Source: Nostoc sp. LEGE 06077
GTDB taxonomy: Bacteria > Cyanobacteriota > Cyanobacteriia > Cyanobacteriales > Nostocaceae
Length of the DNA: 64,000 nucleotides
Direction: 5' to 3'
NCBI RefSeq assembly: GCF_015207705.1
Contig: NZ_JADEWI010000021.1
Location: forward strand, 24,629 to 88,628
The position numbers and the translations under genes were made by a program. Below, piece by piece: positions 35,337 through 44,109 of this stretch; within the stretch, counting starts at the first letter, position 1; each line of letters starts with the position of its first letter. Below the pieces are notes generated by a model. It had not been told where the DNA came from. It did not search any database and saw only the letters and a list, made by a program, of their open reading frames with translations.

Positions 35337-35695
35337 TTAAATAGGTTATTTTTATTTATCATTAATCCTAATATTTCGTAACATATATAACATTATCTTA
35401 TTGTTTTTTGGCTGCAAATGATAATTTTTTCAGAACAGGCTTTTTATTGCTGACCTGAATATAAATTTTCTGTAGCGTGATTTATTTTTTAAGATTCCCT
35501 AATCTCCGATAATACTTTTTAGGGGTGCTTGGTAGAGATAAATATTCAGCAAACACTTATCGAACAGAATTCAGAAGTCAGGAGTCAGAATTCAGTTGGG
35601 TATTCTGTACGATTGGCGGATGAATAACTGGGTTTAAGACCCCATCAAACTCTAAAATTAGCAGAGCATGAAATTTCGTTTAGGCACTTCTAAAA

Positions 35696-36121
35696 ATGGT
35701 AATTAACTTTCCCAAATGGCTGTCTTTGTTAGCTAATATTCTTGTCCTTGTCATGTTGATACCTGGGATTGCATTAGCTACGCCTCGACAAATTCATGCT
35801 AATTCTAGTGTGATTTTTTCCCAATCTCACAAAGCTGCAATCAACTTAGCATATTCGGAAACAGATTTTACGCCCCAAGAACGTCAACAACTCCAAGGTT
35901 TACGTCAACACCGCAACAAAGAAATTAGTAGCATCTTAAGTTCCTCACAACGGGAAAAACTGAAAGTACAGTTCCAGGCTGGTAATAATATTTATCAAGC
36001 TCTAGAAATTTTAGATTTACATCCAGATCAGCAAAGTATGATCAAAGCTGTGATGCAATTGTATAACTTGAAAACGAAGGCTATTTTATCTCGGCATTCC
36101 CTACAGGTAGGACAAGAATAA
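35696..36121 (+). CDS. Exported helical protein, Spy/CpxP-like
   Basis: The 141-residue protein has a signal peptide (WLSLLANILVLVMLIPGIAL, cleavage after ALA) and an all-helical mature part: DFTPQERQQLQGLRQHRNKE, SSSQREKLKVQFQAG, then LDLHPDQQSMIKAVMQLYNL. The TPQERQQLQ and SSSQREKLK motifs recall the LTxxQ repeats of the Spy/CpxP family of periplasmic chaperones and sensors. The family link is an inference from these short motifs and helical content. It is monocistronic, with a strong terminator downstream. Confidence 0.72.
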   Translation: MVINFPKWLSLLANILVLVMLIPGIALATPRQIHANSSVIFSQSHKAAINLAYSETDFTPQERQQLQGLRQHRNKEISSILSSSQREKLKVQFQAGNNIYQALEILDLHPDQQSMIKAVMQLYNLKTKAILSRHSLQVGQE

Positions 36122-36187
36122 ATGTTGTCATTGACCACTGACGGGGAAAATTTATAGTTTTATCTTTGTGTTAATAGTTGTGTCAAT

Positions 36188-36230
36188 AAAAAGCGATCGC
36201 CTGCATAATAATTAAGAGCGATCGCTTTTT
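36188..36230. terminator. Bidirectional terminator built on two HIP1 octamers
   Basis: AAAAAGCGATCGC (36188-36200) pairs perfectly with GCGATCGCTTTTT (36218-36230), a 13-bp stem with A and T runs on both sides. It lies between the Spy-like gene and the convergent prs gene. Use of HIP1 motifs as the two arms is notable. Confidence 0.85.
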
Positions 36231-36392
36231 ACATTCATGATGCCATCAAACTCAGGATTGGAGGAACTTTGCAGCCATACCCCCATGAAAATAAAAATTG
36301 AAGCACAAAGGAGAAAAAGTTTCTGACTTCATACTTCAAAATTTAATATTTATTTATGCCAGACTGTAACCTGAATAACAGTCTTTTGTGGG

Positions 36393-37409
36393 CTAACGGA
36401 ACATACTACTTACAGAGGTATCTTCGTGAATCCGCCAGATGGTTTCTCCTAAAAGATTTGCCACAGAAAGCACTACTAGTTGTGGAAAGCGTTTGTCTTC
36501 TGGTAAGGGGATCGTGTTTGTGACGATGACTTCCTCAAACAAGCCGCTTGATAACCGTTCAATTGCTGGGGGAGAGAAGACTGCATGAGTAGCACAGGCA
36601 TATACCTGACGCGCTCCTTCTTCACGCAGCAACCTAGCGCCTTCGGCTATGGTTCCGCCGGTGTCAATCATGTCGTCTACCAACACGGCTGTTTTGCCTT
36701 TGACATCACCAATGACGTTCAAGACTTCCGCTACATTATGAGCTTGACGGCGTTTGTCAATAATGGCAAGTGGGGCATCATTGAGTTTTTTGGCAAATGC
36801 TCTCGCCCGTGCTACACCACCGACATCAGGAGAAACAACTACCAAATCAGGCAGTTGTTTACTAGCCAAATAATCGAGTATCACTGGCGAACCGTAAACA
36901 TGATCAAAGGGTATATCAAAGTAACCCTGAATTTGAGCAGCGTGCAAATCCATTGCCACAACGCGAGCCGCGCCTGCTTCGGTAATCAGATTGGCAACCA
37001 ATTTGGCTGTGATTGATTCTCGTCCTGCGGTTTTGCGATCGGCACGAGCATAGCCATAATATGGAAGAACTGCTGTTACCTGTCTAGCCGAAGCTCGACG
37101 ACAGGCATCAATCATAATCAGCAATTCCATTAGGTGGTCGTTAACTGGTTGACAAGATGGCTGGATTAAATATACATCACAGCCTCGAATAGATTCTTGG
37201 ATTTGAACATAAAGTTCTCCATCCGCAAATCTTTTGCGAATCATTGGCCCCAAGTCCATCCCTAGATAACGAGCGACTTCTTGAGACAGTTGTATGTTGG
37301 CAGAGCCAGAAAATAGCCGCAGGCGATGGTTTTCAGTTAGTCCTGTTGCAGCTGGCTGCACCTTAAAAGCGGCAGAACTTAGCACAGCAGATCCTCGAAG
37401 TGCATTCAT
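36393..37409 (-). CDS. prs: Ribose-phosphate pyrophosphokinase
   Basis: The 338-residue enzyme makes PRPP from ribose 5-phosphate and ATP for nucleotide, histidine and tryptophan synthesis. Signature segments are RLRLFSGSANIQLSQEVARY, KRFADGELYVQIQESIRGCD, the metal/PRPP site DLHAAQIQGYFDIPFDHVYG, and the PRPP loop AVLVDDMIDTGGTIAEGARL. The N-terminal extension of about 25 residues (MNALRGSAVLSSAAFKVQPA) is common in cyanobacterial forms. Ribokinase further along the window would feed its substrate. Confidence 0.97.
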   Translation of the reverse strand: MNALRGSAVLSSAAFKVQPAATGLTENHRLRLFSGSANIQLSQEVARYLGMDLGPMIRKRFADGELYVQIQESIRGCDVYLIQPSCQPVNDHLMELLIMIDACRRASARQVTAVLPYYGYARADRKTAGRESITAKLVANLITEAGAARVVAMDLHAAQIQGYFDIPFDHVYGSPVILDYLASKQLPDLVVVSPDVGGVARARAFAKKLNDAPLAIIDKRRQAHNVAEVLNVIGDVKGKTAVLVDDMIDTGGTIAEGARLLREEGARQVYACATHAVFSPPAIERLSSGLFEEVIVTNTIPLPEDKRFPQLVVLSVANLLGETIWRIHEDTSVSSMFR

Positions 37410-38261
37410 GGCGAGATTATCATTTAGATATTTACCAGATTTAACCGGAATAGGCTAAATAAACATCTGTGAGCTTTATTTAAGCTTTCATAAAAACTTT
37501 AAACATTTCTCAATAGAGCTACCATCAGTCGATTTTTCAGTCTTTAGTGGTAAACAAACCATCGAATTCGTAACTGACCTATAGTGTGTAAATTAGTCCT
37601 GTAGTGGAGTTGTTCTCAACAACTCCCATTTCCTCTAGATTAGTCTGGTAGAGTAATAATCCTACCAAGTATATTGATTACTGATCCCAACTCTTTTCAG
37701 CTTAAATGAAGTAGAACTGGAACTCAGACAGTAGAAATACCCAAAATTAAATTCTTCTGGGGTAGAAGAATATTTTATGATACCAGCTACAAAATTATAA
37801 ACTGACAAACTAAATTTTTGGATTATAAATTGGACAAAAATTTTCAAATCTGCAAAATTAGCCTTGAAACTAAAAAGTCAGGATTTTGCTTTAGGGGAGT
37901 TAACCAGGGGGCGCAGAAATATATTTTCATGATTTCTCTTTTGCTATCTCCGCAAGCTTTCTTGTGGTTTTGGTCATTAGTTTGAAATTTGAATACATTA
38001 TTCCTTTTCTTAGGGTAGAATATCGCCGCAGGTCATTGTCGTGTAACTTACGCATGAAAATGAGAAATTAAAGGTGGGAGTAATGGGTTCACAAGTTGAT
38101 GAGTATGAGGGTAAAGAAATTTAGGGGCGTAAGGTACAAAATCCTCAAACCCTGACACCCAATTTCAAAGCAGAATTTTTGAGTCAATTCTATGATTATG
38201 TCCTCCAGACTCAGCTTTGTGAGGGCTGTCTTGTTAGTTATGATTAAATTTGAATTTATTT
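37410..38261. other. Long divergent gap (about 850 bases) with two hairpins
   Basis: The gap lies between prs (minus) and the Ser/Thr kinase gene (plus). It contains two good hairpins: GGAGTTGTT / AACAACTCC with a three-base loop (37606-37626), and TGGTAG / CTACCA with a ten-base loop (37646-37667). Neither is followed by a T run. They could belong to a leader or small RNA. A 61-codon minus frame overlaps this region but has no support. The remainder is A+T rich with nothing recognised. Confidence 0.4.
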
Positions 38262-39953
38262 ATGCAACCCCCAATTACAATTGGTACTGTCTTACAAAAC
38301 CGTTATCGGATAATTCAAATCCTGGGACAAGGCGGATTTGGTAGAACTTATTTAGCCGAAGATCAGCGTCGCTTTAACGAACTTTGTGCAATTAAAGAAT
38401 TAATTCCGATCGCAGCAGGGGCTGGTGCTTGGGAAAAAGCCCAAGAACTTTTTCAGCGGGAAGCAACGATTTTATATCAGATTGAACATCCGCAAGTCCC
38501 AAAATTCCGCGAAAGATTTGAGCAAGACCATCGCTTATTTTTAGTGGAAGATTATGTTGCAGGTAAGACTTATCGAGATTTACTAGTTGAGAAACAATCT
38601 GTAGGTCAAACTTTTAGCGAAGCAGATGTATTACAGTTGTTGCGATCGCTCTTACCTGTATTAGAACACATTCATAGTCGCGGCATTATCCACCGTGATA
38701 TTTCGCCGGAAAATATTATTTTACGAGATAGCGATCGCCTGCCAGTGTTAATAGATTTTGGTGTGGTGAAAGAACTCGCAACGCGCTTGCAAACACCAGA
38801 TACTAATGTCAATGTTACTAGTGTGGGTAAATTGGGTTACTCTCCCAATGAGCAAATGCAAACCGGACGCGCCTACCCCAGCAGTGATTTGTATGCTTTA
38901 GCGGTGACAGCAATAGTGTTATTAACTGCTAAAGAACCGTCTGAGTTGTTTGATGAAACGCAGCTTACCTGGACTTGGCAAAAATTTGTCAGGGTAAGTC
39001 CGCAATTGGCGCAGGTAATTAATCGGATGTTACACCCTTTGCCAAGCGATCGCTATCAAAGTGCGGCTGAGGTGATCCAAGCATTACAATTTGTCGAGCA
39101 ACCCGGCGTAGCAGCAGCGCCAGAGGTATCAAATTTTCAAACAATTGCGGTTGGTCGTCGTCCCGATGCCATTCCTCCACAGCCATCTAACCGACCTGAC
39201 CCCGTAATTCCCCCTGGTCGTTCTTCTAATTCTGTGTTAGATAATCCTTTAGCGCTGGGTGCAATTGGTAGTGCGGTAGTTATTCTGGCTGGTTTTGGTT
39301 CTTGGGCGCTGGTGAGTTCGATTCGCAGCCAATCTAATGGACAACCAGAGACAACACCACTTGCACCTCAGACTTTTCCTTCACCAGTTATTTCTGGTGG
39401 TACGACATTCGGAACACCCACCAATACGGAACCAGCTATTACTAGTAAGCGCCTGAGATTGGACGCATCTAACACAGCGACAGTCGAAAATTCTCTCAAA
39501 GCTGGTCAAATTATGGAATATACCTTTTTTGGCCAAGCTGGAGCTAAGTTAACTACAGTGTTGGAACAAGGAACCGGTATTTCTCTAACTGTTTTAACTC
39601 CCAATCGCCAAGTACTTGATAGTAGCGCTCAACAAGTAAGCTCTTATACGGGAATATTACCAAAAAACGGTAGATATACTGTGCAGTTAGTATTGGAATC
39701 TGGAGTTAGTGAAAGTGATTATAATCTCAGGGTGGCATTAGAAAATCCACTTCAACCTTCACCAACAGCTACACCAACAGTAACCCCAACGCTAACGCCT
39801 ACATTTCCACCAGTGCTAACACCAACAGTAACACCAACGCTAACACCCACATTTCCGCCAGCTTTTACACCAACACCCACAATTCCACCAGACAATAACC
39901 CGCCTGTGGATAATACACCTCAACCAACGCCTGGGGTACAAAATACTCCTTAG
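38262..39953 (+). CDS. Receptor-type Ser/Thr protein kinase with C-terminal extracytoplasmic domain
   Basis: The protein is 563 residues. The kinase domain comes first (about residues 8-270), with glycine loop LGQGGFGRTYLAED, catalytic Lys in CAIKEL, catalytic loop IIHRDISPENIIL, DFG in VLIDFGVVKEL, and GKLGYSPNEQMQTG as the activation/P+1 region. A proline-rich linker is followed by one transmembrane helix (LALGAIGSAVVILAGFGSWA, about 325-345). Outside lies a beta domain resembling the bacterial pre-peptidase C-terminal (PPC) fold, with AGQIMEYTFFGQAGAKLTTV and ILPKNGRYTVQLVL. A tail of repeats like TPTVTPTLTPTFPP ends it. The ATG at 38262 is preferred to a TTG 12 bases upstream. The signal it senses is unknown. 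Confidence 0.92.
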   Translation: MQPPITIGTVLQNRYRIIQILGQGGFGRTYLAEDQRRFNELCAIKELIPIAAGAGAWEKAQELFQREATILYQIEHPQVPKFRERFEQDHRLFLVEDYVAGKTYRDLLVEKQSVGQTFSEADVLQLLRSLLPVLEHIHSRGIIHRDISPENIILRDSDRLPVLIDFGVVKELATRLQTPDTNVNVTSVGKLGYSPNEQMQTGRAYPSSDLYALAVTAIVLLTAKEPSELFDETQLTWTWQKFVRVSPQLAQVINRMLHPLPSDRYQSAAEVIQALQFVEQPGVAAAPEVSNFQTIAVGRRPDAIPPQPSNRPDPVIPPGRSSNSVLDNPLALGAIGSAVVILAGFGSWALVSSIRSQSNGQPETTPLAPQTFPSPVISGGTTFGTPTNTEPAITSKRLRLDASNTATVENSLKAGQIMEYTFFGQAGAKLTTVLEQGTGISLTVLTPNRQVLDSSAQQVSSYTGILPKNGRYTVQLVLESGVSESDYNLRVALENPLQPSPTATPTVTPTLTPTFPPVLTPTVTPTLTPTFPPAFTPTPTIPPDNNPPVDNTPQPTPGVQNTP

Positions 39954-39968
39954 TAAAGCATTCTTGAA

Positions 39969-40007
39969 CGCAGAGAGGCGCTGAGGTAAACGCAAAGTTA
40001 CGCAGAG
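39969..40007 (+). repeat. CGCAGAG-type dispersed repeat
   Basis: The stretch reads CGCAGAGAGGCGCTGAGG and then TAAACGCAAAGTTACGCAGAG. It is made of variants of a short CGCAGAG/CGCAAAG unit. Related CGCAAAGGCGCAAAGG units occur at about 51910-51935, just before ureE. Such repeats are common in intergenic DNA of cyanobacteria. Confidence 0.5.
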
Positions 40008-40128
40008 TATTCATACAAATTCTTGTTACGAACTGGTAAAATCCTGTACTGAGTTTTTGTTATTTGTCATTGGTAAGGATTTCCGCTATATTTACGTCTC
40101 GTAACGTCATCTGTTACTTGTTATCTAT

Positions 40129-40821
40129 TTGCAAAACAGATTGTTGAACACATTACTAATTACTGGAACTGACACCGAAGCTGGCAAAACTGTTTTAACT
40201 ACAGCATTAGCCGCTTATTGGCAAAAGTGTTATCCGCAGCGTCACTGGGGAATTATGAAGCCAATACAATCGGGAATTGGCGATCGCGAATGGTATCAAA
40301 ATCTGTTTAACCTAGAACAATCGCCAGCAGAAATTACCCCGTTGTATTTTCAAGCGCCTCTAGCGCCACCCATCGCCGCGGCTAAAGAAAATCGCCCAGT
40401 GGATTTAGCTGTGGTGTGGAAAACATTGTGTGAGATGCGATCGCGTTATGAATTTCTGTTGGTAGAATCTGCTGGTGGGTTAGGTTCACCCATGACTAAC
40501 GAGTTAACAGTGGCTGATATCGCTGGTGAATGGCGTTTACCCACTGTCTTGGTAGTTCCAGTGAGATTAGGTGGAATTTCGCAAGCCGTGGCGAATGTGG
40601 CATTAGCGAGACAGTGCAAAGTTAATCTGATAGGTATTGTGCTGAACTGCATCCAACCGCGTACCGATGCAGAGATTACCGACTGGGCACCACCAGAAGT
40701 AATACAATCATTTACACACATCCCGGTTTTAGGTTGCTTGCCGTATTTTGATAACCCAGCAGATTTAGACAAACTTGCTCAAGCTGCATCTAATTTAAAT
40801 TTAGAGGCGCTAAATATTTAA
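40129..40821 (+). CDS. bioD: ATP-dependent dethiobiotin synthetase
   Basis: The 230-residue enzyme closes the ureido ring of dethiobiotin in biotin synthesis. The P-loop lies in LLITGTDTEAGKTVLTTALA, the substrate region in WGIMKPIQSGIGDREW, and the second phosphate-contact motif in FLLVESAGGLGSPMTNELTV. The start is TTG at 40129 or another TTG 12 bases on; there is no ATG near the homology start. No other biotin gene adjoins. It sits between the Ser/Thr kinase and an M20 hydrolase on the same strand. Confidence 0.93.
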   Translation: MQNRLLNTLLITGTDTEAGKTVLTTALAAYWQKCYPQRHWGIMKPIQSGIGDREWYQNLFNLEQSPAEITPLYFQAPLAPPIAAAKENRPVDLAVVWKTLCEMRSRYEFLLVESAGGLGSPMTNELTVADIAGEWRLPTVLVVPVRLGGISQAVANVALARQCKVNLIGIVLNCIQPRTDAEITDWAPPEVIQSFTHIPVLGCLPYFDNPADLDKLAQAASNLNLEALNI

Positions 40822-40882
40822 GGAACTATTAAACTGAGAACATAACCCAATCTCAGCCGTCTTGTAGCAGTTTGTTGTCACA

Positions 40883-42100
40883 ATGGTTTCCACATTTCCC
40901 AATTCTTATTCTGTTGACTTATCCCGTGTGCGACTTTCTATTCGCACATTGCAACCACAATTAGTAGAGTGGCGGCGGCGGTTACATCAACAACCAGAAT
41001 TAGGCTTCCAAGAAAAACTGACGGCTGAGTTTGTCTCAGGTAAGTTGCAAGCATGGGGAATTGAACATCAAACTGGGATTGCGAAAACTGGCATTGTCGC
41101 CACTATTAAAGGTACTAAACTCAGCACTGAAAAAGTACTAGCAATTCGGGCGGATATGGATGCTTTGCCCATTCAAGAACTGAACGAAGTACCGTATAAA
41201 TCGCAACATGATGGAGTAATGCACGCTTGTGGACATGATGGACATACTGCGATCGCATTAGGTACAGCATACTATCTCCACCAGCACCAAGAAGACTTTG
41301 CGGGGACGGTGAAAATCATCTTCCAGCCAGCCGAAGAAGGGCCAGGTGGTGCAAAACCAATGATTGAGGCTGGGGTACTAAAAAACCCTGATGTAGATGC
41401 GATTATTGGTTTACACCTGTGGAATAATCTCCCTTTGGGAACAGTTGGTGTTCGTGCTGGTGCATTGATGGCGGCTGTCGAGTTATTCAACTGCACAATT
41501 TTCGGCAAAGGTGGACACGGCGCAATTCCCCATCAAACCGTTGATTCGATTGTAGTTGCAGCCCAAGTTGTCAACGCCTTACAAACCATTGTCGCCCGGA
41601 ATGTTAACCCCATCGATTCCGCAGTGGTGACTGTTGGCGCACTTCATGCAGGTACAGCCCATAATGTGATTGCTGATACCGCCAATATAAAAGGCACAGT
41701 GCGGTATTTTAACCCAGAATTTACTGGCTTTTTTCAACAGCGTATCGAGCAAATAATTGCCGGAGTTTGCCAGAGCCACGGCGCAAAATATGACTTAGAA
41801 TATTGGAGCTTGTATCCTCCAGTAATTAACGATGCGAGGATTGCAGAATTAGTGCGATCGATTGCCGAAGAAGTAGTAGAAACGCCTGTAGGAATTGTCC
41901 CAGAATGCCAAACAATGGGCGGCGAAGATATGTCTTTCTTCTTACAAGAAGTTCCCGGCTGTTACTTCTTCCTTGGTTCTGCTAATCCAGAAAAAGATTT
42001 AGCTTATCCTCATCATCATCCGCGATTCGATTTTGATGAAACTGTTTTACCAATGGGTGTGGAAATATTCGCCCGTTGCGTGGAGAAGTTTTTTAGTTGA
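40883..42100 (+). CDS. M20 family amidohydrolase (N-acyl-amino-acid hydrolase type)
   Basis: The 405-residue zinc/manganese enzyme belongs to the HipO/aminoacylase/IAA-conjugate hydrolase group. The metal site is visible in MHACGHDGHTAIALGTAYYL (metal-binding Cys and His), with the catalytic Glu pair in IIFQPAEEGPGGAKPMIEAG. GLHLWNNLPLGTVGV and GKGGHGAIPHQTVDSIVVAA (the lid-domain His) follow. The C-terminal metal ligand region is LAYPHHHPRFDFDE. It would remove acyl groups from amino acids; the natural substrate is unknown. It starts 61 bases after bioD and may be cotranscribed with it. Confidence 0.93.
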   Translation: MVSTFPNSYSVDLSRVRLSIRTLQPQLVEWRRRLHQQPELGFQEKLTAEFVSGKLQAWGIEHQTGIAKTGIVATIKGTKLSTEKVLAIRADMDALPIQELNEVPYKSQHDGVMHACGHDGHTAIALGTAYYLHQHQEDFAGTVKIIFQPAEEGPGGAKPMIEAGVLKNPDVDAIIGLHLWNNLPLGTVGVRAGALMAAVELFNCTIFGKGGHGAIPHQTVDSIVVAAQVVNALQTIVARNVNPIDSAVVTVGALHAGTAHNVIADTANIKGTVRYFNPEFTGFFQQRIEQIIAGVCQSHGAKYDLEYWSLYPPVINDARIAELVRSIAEEVVETPVGIVPECQTMGGEDMSFFLQEVPGCYFFLGSANPEKDLAYPHHHPRFDFDETVLPMGVEIFARCVEKFFS

Positions 42101-42131
42101 ATTGAAAATCTTCATGCTGAAAATATATCCC

Positions 42132-42188
42132 GCCTAGAACTAAAGTTCCAGGCTAATAGCTAAAGTCCACTCAAGTGGACTAGATTTT
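42132..42188 (+). repeat. Double-hairpin repeat with terminator-like end
   Basis: Two stems lie side by side: GCCTAGAACT / AGTTCCAGGC with one A-C mismatch (42132-42153) and AGTCCACT / AGTGGACT (42164-42181), followed by AGATTTTTT. From memory, similar CTAGAA...AAGTCCACT...AGTGGACT units recur in cyanobacterial genomes. It can also end the M20 gene transcript. Confidence 0.65.
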
Positions 42189-42309
42189 TTATGGAGTCCT
42201 CTTTAGATGACTTATGCTATGAGACTTGGAATTTATTCCGAGGCGTTATTTTGCACCTTTGTGTGAGCTTTTGATATTATCATCAGCAGCACAAAAATAT
42301 TGAATATCT

Positions 42310-43359
42310 ATGTCTGAAAATAACACAGACGCTTTGAGAACTTGGTTAAGAGTCTTACCAATTATATTTATTCTGTTTTTAGCTGCCGTTTTTGTAGGCT
42401 TTGTTAACGTTGAAGGTTTAACAACACAACAGAGATTAGATTACGGAATTAAAGCCTTAACAACAACCGGAACAATTTTTGCAGGAATCGCTGTATTTAT
42501 TAACGCTTTTTATGCAGCCAAGCGTGCGGAAGCTATGGACAAAAGTGCTATGGCTGCAAATGAAAGTGCCAAAGCTGCTTTAAAGAATGCTGAAGCTGCA
42601 ATCCAAAATGCCAAAGCAGCACAAGACAAACAAATCACAGAGCGGTTTGCAAAAGCAATTGAACAGCTTGGAAGCGAAAAGATTGAAGTGCGTTTAGGTG
42701 CAATTTATACGTTAGAAAGAATTGCGAAGGATTCCAAAGATGATCACTGGACAATTATGGAAGTTCTGACGGCTTTTGTGCGAGAGAATGCACCTAGAAG
42801 GCTGGAAGAAGAAAACACAGAGAATACACAGCAAATACCAAAAATTCGCACGGATATTCAAACAGCACTCACTGTTATTGGACGACGTAATAGCGAGAAT
42901 GAGGAAGAACATCAAGAGCTTGATTTAAATAGTATCGATATCCGAGGAGCAAACCTCTACAAAGCAAACTTGGAAAAAGCAAACCTCTACCAAGCAAACT
43001 TGGAAAAGGCAACACTCAATGAAGCTAACCTACAACAAGCATTCCTTCGCAAAGCTAAATTGCAAAAAGCAAACCTCAGTGAAGCCAACTTGAAAGAAGC
43101 ATTACTCAGTGAAGCTAACCTGCAAGCTGCATTCCTCTGGAGAGCTAATCTACAAGAGGTAAACTTGGGTGAAGCTAAGCTGCAAGGGGTATTGTTCTTT
43201 GAAACTAACCTGCAAGGGGCATTACTCTTTGAAACTAACTTTTATGGAGCAAATTTAACAGGAGTCGAAAATCTAGAACAAAAGCAGATTGACTTAGCTA
43301 GGGGCGATCGCACCACTATTCTGCCAGACTACCTCGAATATCCGACACATTGGCAATAA
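42310..43359 (+). CDS. Membrane-anchored pentapeptide-repeat protein
   Basis: The 349-residue protein has two N-terminal transmembrane helices (VLPIIFILFLAAVFVGFVNV and ALTTTGTIFAGIAVFINAFY). A coiled-coil stretch rich in Ala and Lys follows (AMAANESAKAALKNAEAAIQ), then a helical module (RFAKAIEQLGSEKIEVRLGA) often found ahead of pentapeptide repeats. About 22 A(N/D)LxxA-type pentapeptides come next (ANLYKANLEKANLYQANLEK onward), forming a right-handed beta helix. The function is unknown; the family acts as a scaffold. The repeats use near-identical codons, suggesting recent expansion. Confidence 0.88.
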   Translation: MSENNTDALRTWLRVLPIIFILFLAAVFVGFVNVEGLTTQQRLDYGIKALTTTGTIFAGIAVFINAFYAAKRAEAMDKSAMAANESAKAALKNAEAAIQNAKAAQDKQITERFAKAIEQLGSEKIEVRLGAIYTLERIAKDSKDDHWTIMEVLTAFVRENAPRRLEEENTENTQQIPKIRTDIQTALTVIGRRNSENEEEHQELDLNSIDIRGANLYKANLEKANLYQANLEKATLNEANLQQAFLRKAKLQKANLSEANLKEALLSEANLQAAFLWRANLQEVNLGEAKLQGVLFFETNLQGALLFETNFYGANLTGVENLEQKQIDLARGDRTTILPDYLEYPTHWQ

Positions 43360-43442
43360 GTTTCAGCAAATTTAAAATATTCATAGAAGTCTAATATTTG
43401 AAAACTGGAAAAACATTAACATAACAAGTAGTAAAAATTACA

Positions 43443-44060
43443 ATGGTTCAATTCGCACCAAAACTTTTAATGGTTGAAGAATTTATTGCTCACTATGGTG
43501 ATAGTGAGGGTTATGAACTAATTGATGGTGAATTAATCGATATGGAACCAACAGGGCCGCATGAGCAAGTATCTGCTTTCATTGGGCGAAAATTGAACGT
43601 AGAAATTGACCGTCAAGAAGAATCTTATTTTATTCCTCATCGCTGTTTAATCAAACTGTTAGGAACAAATACAGCTTTTCGTCCTGATGTTGTTGTATTG
43701 GATCAAACTCAACTAATTAATGAGCCACTATGGCAAAAAGAACCTATAGTTACATCAGGAAGCTCTATTAAATTAATTGCTGAAATCGTTAGTACAAACT
43801 GGCAGAATGATTATGCTCGCAAAGTTGAAGATTATGCACTGTTAGGAGTCCCAGAGTATTGGATTGTGGATTATCTAGGTATTGGTGGGAGAGAATATAT
43901 TGGCAAACCGAAACAACCTACAATTACAATTTGCACATTGATAAAAGATGAGTATCACAAGCAATTATTTCACAATGGTGATCAACTTGTTTCTTCAGTT
44001 TTTCCTCATTTACAAATAACGGCGCAACAAATATTTTTGGCTGCACAAACCACAGGCTAA
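43443..44060 (+). CDS. Uma2 family (DUF820) putative endonuclease
   Basis: The 205-residue protein has the PD-(D/E)xK-type core of Uma2 proteins: YELIDGELIDMEPTGPHEQV, FRPDVVVLDQTQ (catalytic Asp), LIAEIVSTNW (the E of ExK) and YARKVEDYALLGVPEYWIVD. The family is greatly expanded in filamentous cyanobacteria, and most members have no known target. A second Uma2 gene lies about 2.4 kb away on the other strand. It starts at ATG 43443 and is probably independent of the pentapeptide gene 83 bases upstream. Confidence 0.9.
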   Translation: MVQFAPKLLMVEEFIAHYGDSEGYELIDGELIDMEPTGPHEQVSAFIGRKLNVEIDRQEESYFIPHRCLIKLLGTNTAFRPDVVVLDQTQLINEPLWQKEPIVTSGSSIKLIAEIVSTNWQNDYARKVEDYALLGVPEYWIVDYLGIGGREYIGKPKQPTITICTLIKDEYHKQLFHNGDQLVSSVFPHLQITAQQIFLAAQTTG

Positions 44061-44109
44061 AAATCTAGCATAACAAACAATATATTTAACTGGTTGCTGT
44101 TATACCTTA

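Noticed and set aside
37662..37847. Minus-strand frame of 61 codons in the prs-kinase gap
   Set aside because: No ribosome site, low-complexity composition, and it overlaps a hairpin.
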